From assembly GCA_023437485.1 (NCBI GenBank), contig JAEZGB010000055.1, positions 1 through 19,237 on the forward strand: a stretch of DNA of 19,237 nucleotides, read 5' to 3'. This DNA is from Bacteroidota bacterium. GTDB lineage: Bacteria; Bacteroidota; Bacteroidia; Flavobacteriales; Flavobacteriaceae. A model generated the notes under the pieces. It was not told the origin of the DNA and made no database searches. It saw nothing but the letters and a program-made list of their open reading frames with translations. The position numbers were made by a program, and so were the translations under genes. Position 1 is the stretch's first letter, and each line of letters starts with the position of its first letter. This document shows positions 16,533 through 19,237 of this stretch, one piece after another.

Positions 16533-16577
16533 CCACATTTTACCACAATCTACCACTTTGTTGATAAGTTTTACCAC
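16533..16577 (-). promoter_or_regulatory. Probable MraZ operator: four GTGG boxes
   Basis: On the minus strand GTGGTA occurs four times, with its GTGG at 16577-16574, 16556-16553, 16546-16543 and 16536-16533. The last three are spaced exactly 10 bp apart, about one helical turn, and the first is 21 bp away, about two turns. Known MraZ operators are short direct repeats with a G-rich core at one-turn spacing upstream of mraZ. The position just above the mraZ -7 box fits autorepression of the dcw operon. Confidence 0.8.
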
Positions 16578-16660
16578 CTCAGCCTCAATTAATAACCTCA
16601 AAAGGCCGGCGTACCCGGGCGCTGTTGAAAACATCGTTGACGGACCGTCTGTGCCCAACT

Positions 16661-16689
16661 TTGCAATGTGCGATAAAATCATATATTTG
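16661..16689 (+). promoter_or_regulatory. Promoter of the alpha/beta hydrolase-engB pair
   Basis: TTG (16661-16663), an 18-nt spacer, and TATATTTG (16682-16689) match the Bacteroidota vegetative promoter (TTG, 17-23 nt, TAnnTTTG) without mismatch. The hydrolase ATG follows 24 nt after the -7 box. The promoter diverges from that of mraZ, with the GTGG array between them, so MraZ could in principle affect both. Confidence 0.8.
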
Positions 16690-16713
16690 CCGGTAACTGA
16701 AAGTGAGTTCCAG

Positions 16714-17481
16714 ATGGACAAAGACCTGAAGAAAGAGGGCAAATACAAATATTTTGAAGCAGGCGAAGGCACTCCGATCGTGGTACTCCACGGACTTATG
16801 GGCGGCCTGAGCAATTTTGACGGAGTAGCCGAATTTTTCCCTTCCAAAGGCTACCGCGTCATTATCCCGGAACTCCCCATCTATACGCAGAATATCCTCA
16901 AGACCAACGTCAAGGCATTCGCACGGTACGTAAAGGACTTCATTACCTATAAAGGGCTCGACCGTGTAATTTTGCTGGGCAATTCGCTTGGCGGGCACAT
17001 CGCGTTATACCATACCAAGATGTACCCTGAAAAAATGCTCGGCCTTGTGATTACGGGAAGTTCAGGTTTGTATGAAAGTGCGATGGGCGACAGCTATCCA
17101 AGGCGCGGCGATTATGAATACATCCGTGAAAAGGCGCAGGATGTTTTTTATGACCCGGCCTGTGCCACCAAGGAAATTGTTGACGAAGTTTATCAGGTGG
17201 CCAATGACCGCCTCAAACTGATCAAGACCCTGACCATTGCCAAGAGCGCAATCCGTCACAACATGGGCAAGGACCTGGCAAAAATGCATGTTCCCACATG
17301 TATTATTTGGGGCCGGAATGACAAGGTGACCCCGCCGGAAGTGGCCGAGGAATTCCACCGCAGGCTTCCCAACTCGTCGCTGTACTGGATTGACCAGTGC
17401 GGCCATGCGGCCATGATGGAGCATCCGGACGAATTCAACCGACTGATGTTCGAATGGCTGCAAAAACTCAATTTGAAGTAA
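16714..17481 (+). CDS. Alpha/beta-fold hydrolase
   Basis: A 255-residue alpha/beta hydrolase. The oxyanion region HGLMGG is at 26-31, the nucleophile elbow GNSLGG at 89-94 with Ser91, the acid Asp203 in WGRNDKVTPP, and the base His231 in DQCGHAAMMEHP, so the catalytic triad is complete. No signal peptide is visible, so it is probably cytoplasmic. The substrate cannot be read from the sequence; the fold covers esterases, C-C hydrolases and others. The frame is open 52 codons further upstream, but that part covers the promoter and shows no conserved residues, so the ATG at 16714 is chosen. It overlaps engB by 1 nt (TAATG), implying coupled translation. Confidence 0.93.
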   Translation: MDKDLKKEGKYKYFEAGEGTPIVVLHGLMGGLSNFDGVAEFFPSKGYRVIIPELPIYTQNILKTNVKAFARYVKDFITYKGLDRVILLGNSLGGHIALYHTKMYPEKMLGLVITGSSGLYESAMGDSYPRRGDYEYIREKAQDVFYDPACATKEIVDEVYQVANDRLKLIKTLTIAKSAIRHNMGKDLAKMHVPTCIIWGRNDKVTPPEVAEEFHRRLPNSSLYWIDQCGHAAMMEHPDEFNRLMFEWLQKLNLK

Positions 17482-18098
17482 TGAAGATCAACACGGCAGA
17501 ATTCATCATCAGCAACTCGGAAGTGTCCAAATGCCCCAAGGAATTCCTGCCTGAATACGCATTTATCGGCCGGTCCAACGTGGGCAAGTCATCACTGATC
17601 AACATGATCACCAACCACAAGAGCCTGGCAAAAACCTCCGGAAGGCCCGGCAAGACGCAGCTGATCAATCACTTTAAAATCAACAGCAACTGGTTTTTGG
17701 TCGATTTGCCCGGATACGGTTATGCACGTGTCTCCAAAAAGACCAAAGCTGTCTTTCAAAAGTTCATCACCGATTATTTTGAGAAGCGCGAACAGCTTGC
17801 CTGCGCCTTTGTTTTGATCGACATCCGCCACGAGGCGCAAAAAATCGACCTGGAATTCATGGAATACCTCGGTGAAAGCCAAATTCCGTTTTGCATCATT
17901 TTTACCAAAGCCGACAAAATCTCAAAAACCAGGATTGATTCCCATGTCGCGGCATACAAAAAACAACTGCTTTCCGGGATTTGGGCCGAAATGCCTACCT
18001 ACTTCGTGACTTCATCAACCGAGGGAACTGGCCGCGAAGAACTTCTGGATTTTATTGATCAGGTGAACCAATCCTATCGGGAACAGGAGGGCTTTTAA
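17481..18098 (+). CDS. engB: Ribosome biogenesis GTP-binding protein EngB (YihA/YsxC)
   Basis: A TRAFAC-class GTPase involved in assembly of the large ribosomal subunit, usually essential, and often with a cell-division phenotype on depletion. The P-loop GRSNVGKSS is at 30-38, the switch region SGRPGKTQLINHF at about 53-65, DLPGYGYA (G3) at 75-82, TKAD (G4) at 142-145, and TSS (G5) at 178-180. At 205 residues it is typical. The ATG at 17481 shares its A with the stop codon of the hydrolase. The stop lies only 9 nt from the end of the convergent gldC, and no terminator hairpin is visible between them. Confidence 0.96.
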   Translation: MKINTAEFIISNSEVSKCPKEFLPEYAFIGRSNVGKSSLINMITNHKSLAKTSGRPGKTQLINHFKINSNWFLVDLPGYGYARVSKKTKAVFQKFITDYFEKREQLACAFVLIDIRHEAQKIDLEFMEYLGESQIPFCIIFTKADKISKTRIDSHVAAYKKQLLSGIWAEMPTYFVTSSTEGTGREELLDFIDQVNQSYREQEGF

Positions 18099-18107
18099 AG
18101 TCTGACG

Positions 18108-18434
18108 CTATTTCTGGGTCAACTCAAGTTTTTCGGCGAAGTAATCACAAAAATCCCGCATCGTATCGCTCATCTGCTCATCGCCCGTCGCCCGTCTGAA
18201 AGTGTCAGACATCGCGGTAAGGGTTTGATGGAAGAATTTCTTCATTTCATCCACCGGCATATCCTTTGTCCAAAGGTCAATCTTTAGTGTTTCCTGGGTT
18301 TTTGAGTCCCAGACCGAAAGCATTACCGCTTTTGTTTTGGCAGCCATTACGCCACCGTCAGGCGCGGTCCAGGTTATGGATTCCGGCACGCGGTTCTCGT
18401 CAAGTTCTATGTCGAATTTTATTTCAGATGTCAT
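18108..18434 (-). CDS. gldC: Gliding motility protein GldC
   Basis: A 108-residue soluble protein beginning TSEIKFDIELDENRVPESITWTAPDG. It has no signal peptide or membrane segment, so it is probably cytoplasmic. It is recognised as GldC of Bacteroidota by sequence and by its invariable link to gldB. In Flavobacterium johnsoniae gldC was described together with gldB in gliding motility, but its biochemical role is unknown. GldC-like genes also occur in non-gliding Bacteroidota, so motility cannot be concluded from it alone. Its ATG overlaps the gldB stop by 4 nt (ATGA). The stop codon is TAG. Confidence 0.92.
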   Translation of the reverse strand: MTSEIKFDIELDENRVPESITWTAPDGGVMAAKTKAVMLSVWDSKTQETLKIDLWTKDMPVDEMKKFFHQTLTAMSDTFRRATGDEQMSDTMRDFCDYFAEKLELTQK

Positions 18435-19237
18435 TCCTGTGGTTTCTTGGGTTTGTATTTTGATTTTTCAAACAATGATCTGGCGTCCATCTTTAGCATC
18501 TGGTCCAATCCAACCTCATTGTTTTTCATAAATGAGCGGACAATCTGCCAGCCTACCCACTGCCCGATCCGGCCGGGGCTTTCGTTGTCAATTTCCAGAT
18601 AAAACTTGGAAAACGGCGCCGGGTTGACAAAGCGGTTAGGCAGACGGGAATCAGAGTTGTAAAGCAACTGGCCCTGAATAAAGTACTGCCAGATGTAACT
18701 TTCATTGTCAGCTGCCCATTGGCTTTGTTCCGCGGTGTAGCCCATGCGTTCGGCATCAGTGAATTCCGGCAGCAAAAGCTCCTTTAAATATAAGATTTTC
18801 CCGTGATAAAGCATCAGCGACAAAAGATTTTTATCAGCGGGCAATGGAACTTTGGTCATCGCGAATGACTCAGCCACATCGGGCGCAATTTGCCGCGGTT
18901 CAAAATTTTGCCGCAAATACTCGGGGAACTCGTAAAAACGATGGTCTTTGCCCAGGTACAGCTCCAGCGAAACCAACACCAGCGAGTCGGCGTAGATCAC
19001 TTTATTGTTGTAATCCATTTCTGAGATCAGGGTGACGACTTTGGGGGTACGCGTCCCGGGATAATAATACTTGATGTGTTTAAAAAGCGACTCAATTTCC
19101 TGCTCCCTTGGAGAAAAATCGATGAATTTTGCGCGGACCTCGCCGTACAATTCACGCCACAAAGGGTCTTTCATTTTCTGAAGCCAGACATTGTCATCGG
19201 GATCCGGAAAAAAATAAGGATAACGTTTCCTTAGGGC
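18431..19237 (-). CDS. gldB: Gliding motility lipoprotein GldB, N-terminus outside window
   Basis: The last 268 residues of GldB, open to the right edge of the window. The visible part begins ALRKRYPYFFPDPDDNVWLQ, and GldB-like blocks follow: WRELYGEVRAKFIDFS, HIKYYYPGTRTPKVVT, LYLGKDHRFY and then YIWQYFIQGQLLY. It ends near NNEVGLDQMLKMDA. The family is about 320 residues with an N-terminal lipoprotein signal; that region is missing here, so the lipobox cannot be checked. An ATG at 19174 is internal and not the start. In F. johnsoniae GldB is needed for gliding. It is co-transcribed with gldC; its promoter lies beyond the window. Confidence 0.92.
   Translation of the reverse strand, partial: ALRKRYPYFFPDPDDNVWLQKMKDPLWRELYGEVRAKFIDFSPREQEIESLFKHIKYYYPGTRTPKVVTLISEMDYNNKVIYADSLVLVSLELYLGKDHRFYEFPEYLRQNFEPRQIAPDVAESFAMTKVPLPADKNLLSLMLYHGKILYLKELLLPEFTDAERMGYTAEQSQWAADNESYIWQYFIQGQLLYNSDSRLPNRFVNPAPFSKFYLEIDNESPGRIGQWVGWQIVRSFMKNNEVGLDQMLKMDARSLFEKSKYKPKKPQE

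Noticed and set aside
16558..16713. Longer alpha/beta hydrolase starting at 16558
   Set aside because: The segment covers the promoter boxes and part of the mraZ operator region and has no hydrolase-like residues.
17397..17480. EngB starting inside the hydrolase gene at 17397
   Set aside because: The GTPase family sequence begins at MKINTAEFI; the earlier codons lie in another frame of the hydrolase and have no similarity.
18431..19174. Complete GldB starting at ATG 19174
   Set aside because: The frame stays open with GldB-like residues (YFFPDPDDNVWLQK) up to the window edge, and a lipoprotein signal would be expected further upstream.

Overview
The window is a division and cell wall (dcw) cluster from a member of the Bacteroidota, almost certainly the Flavobacteriaceae. 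The evidence is the gene order yqeY-ftsZ-ftsA-ftsQ-murC-murG-ftsW-murD-mraY-murE-ftsI-ftsL-rsmH-mraZ, a long C-terminal extension on FtsZ, an enlarged MraY, promoters of the Bacteroidota type (TTG, about 18 nt, TAnnTTTG), and the gliding genes gldC and gldB next door. By eye the GC content is near half, which is high for the genus Flavobacterium, so the exact genus is left open.

Layout. Positions 1-32 hold the 5' half of a tRNA (minus strand, probably Arg), 7 nt after yqeY. From 16494 down to 658 runs one tightly packed minus-strand operon of 13 genes. Most junctions are 4-nt overlaps, abutting stop/start codons or gaps of a few bases. The exceptions are a ~296-nt repeat-filled gap between murD and ftsW and a 116-nt gap between ftsA and ftsZ. 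A Rho-independent terminator follows ftsZ, and yqeY lies beyond it. The operon begins at mraZ, behind an array of GTGG boxes with 10-bp spacing that looks like the MraZ operator. From the same intergenic region a plus-strand pair diverges: an alpha/beta hydrolase and the ribosome-assembly GTPase engB. These converge on the minus-strand gldB-gldC pair, and gldB runs off the right edge.

How the genes work together. MurC, MurE and MurD add amino acids to UDP-MurNAc. MraY and MurG build lipids I and II. FtsW and FtsI polymerise and cross-link septal peptidoglycan. FtsZ, FtsA, FtsQ and FtsL form the divisome scaffold. RsmH and MraZ are the usual leading genes. MurE carries the DNPR signature of meso-diaminopimelate enzymes. 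murF, ddl and murB are absent from the cluster.

The most notable observation is that ftsA, otherwise intact and in one frame, is cut at codon 100 by an amber TAG. TAG is also the normal terminator of ftsA itself, ftsL and gldC, so it is not a reassigned codon. Next in interest are the repeat-filled gap upstream of ftsW and the mraZ operator, which implies a TTG start for MraZ. I see no new multi-gene system; apart from these points this is an ordinary core-genome region.
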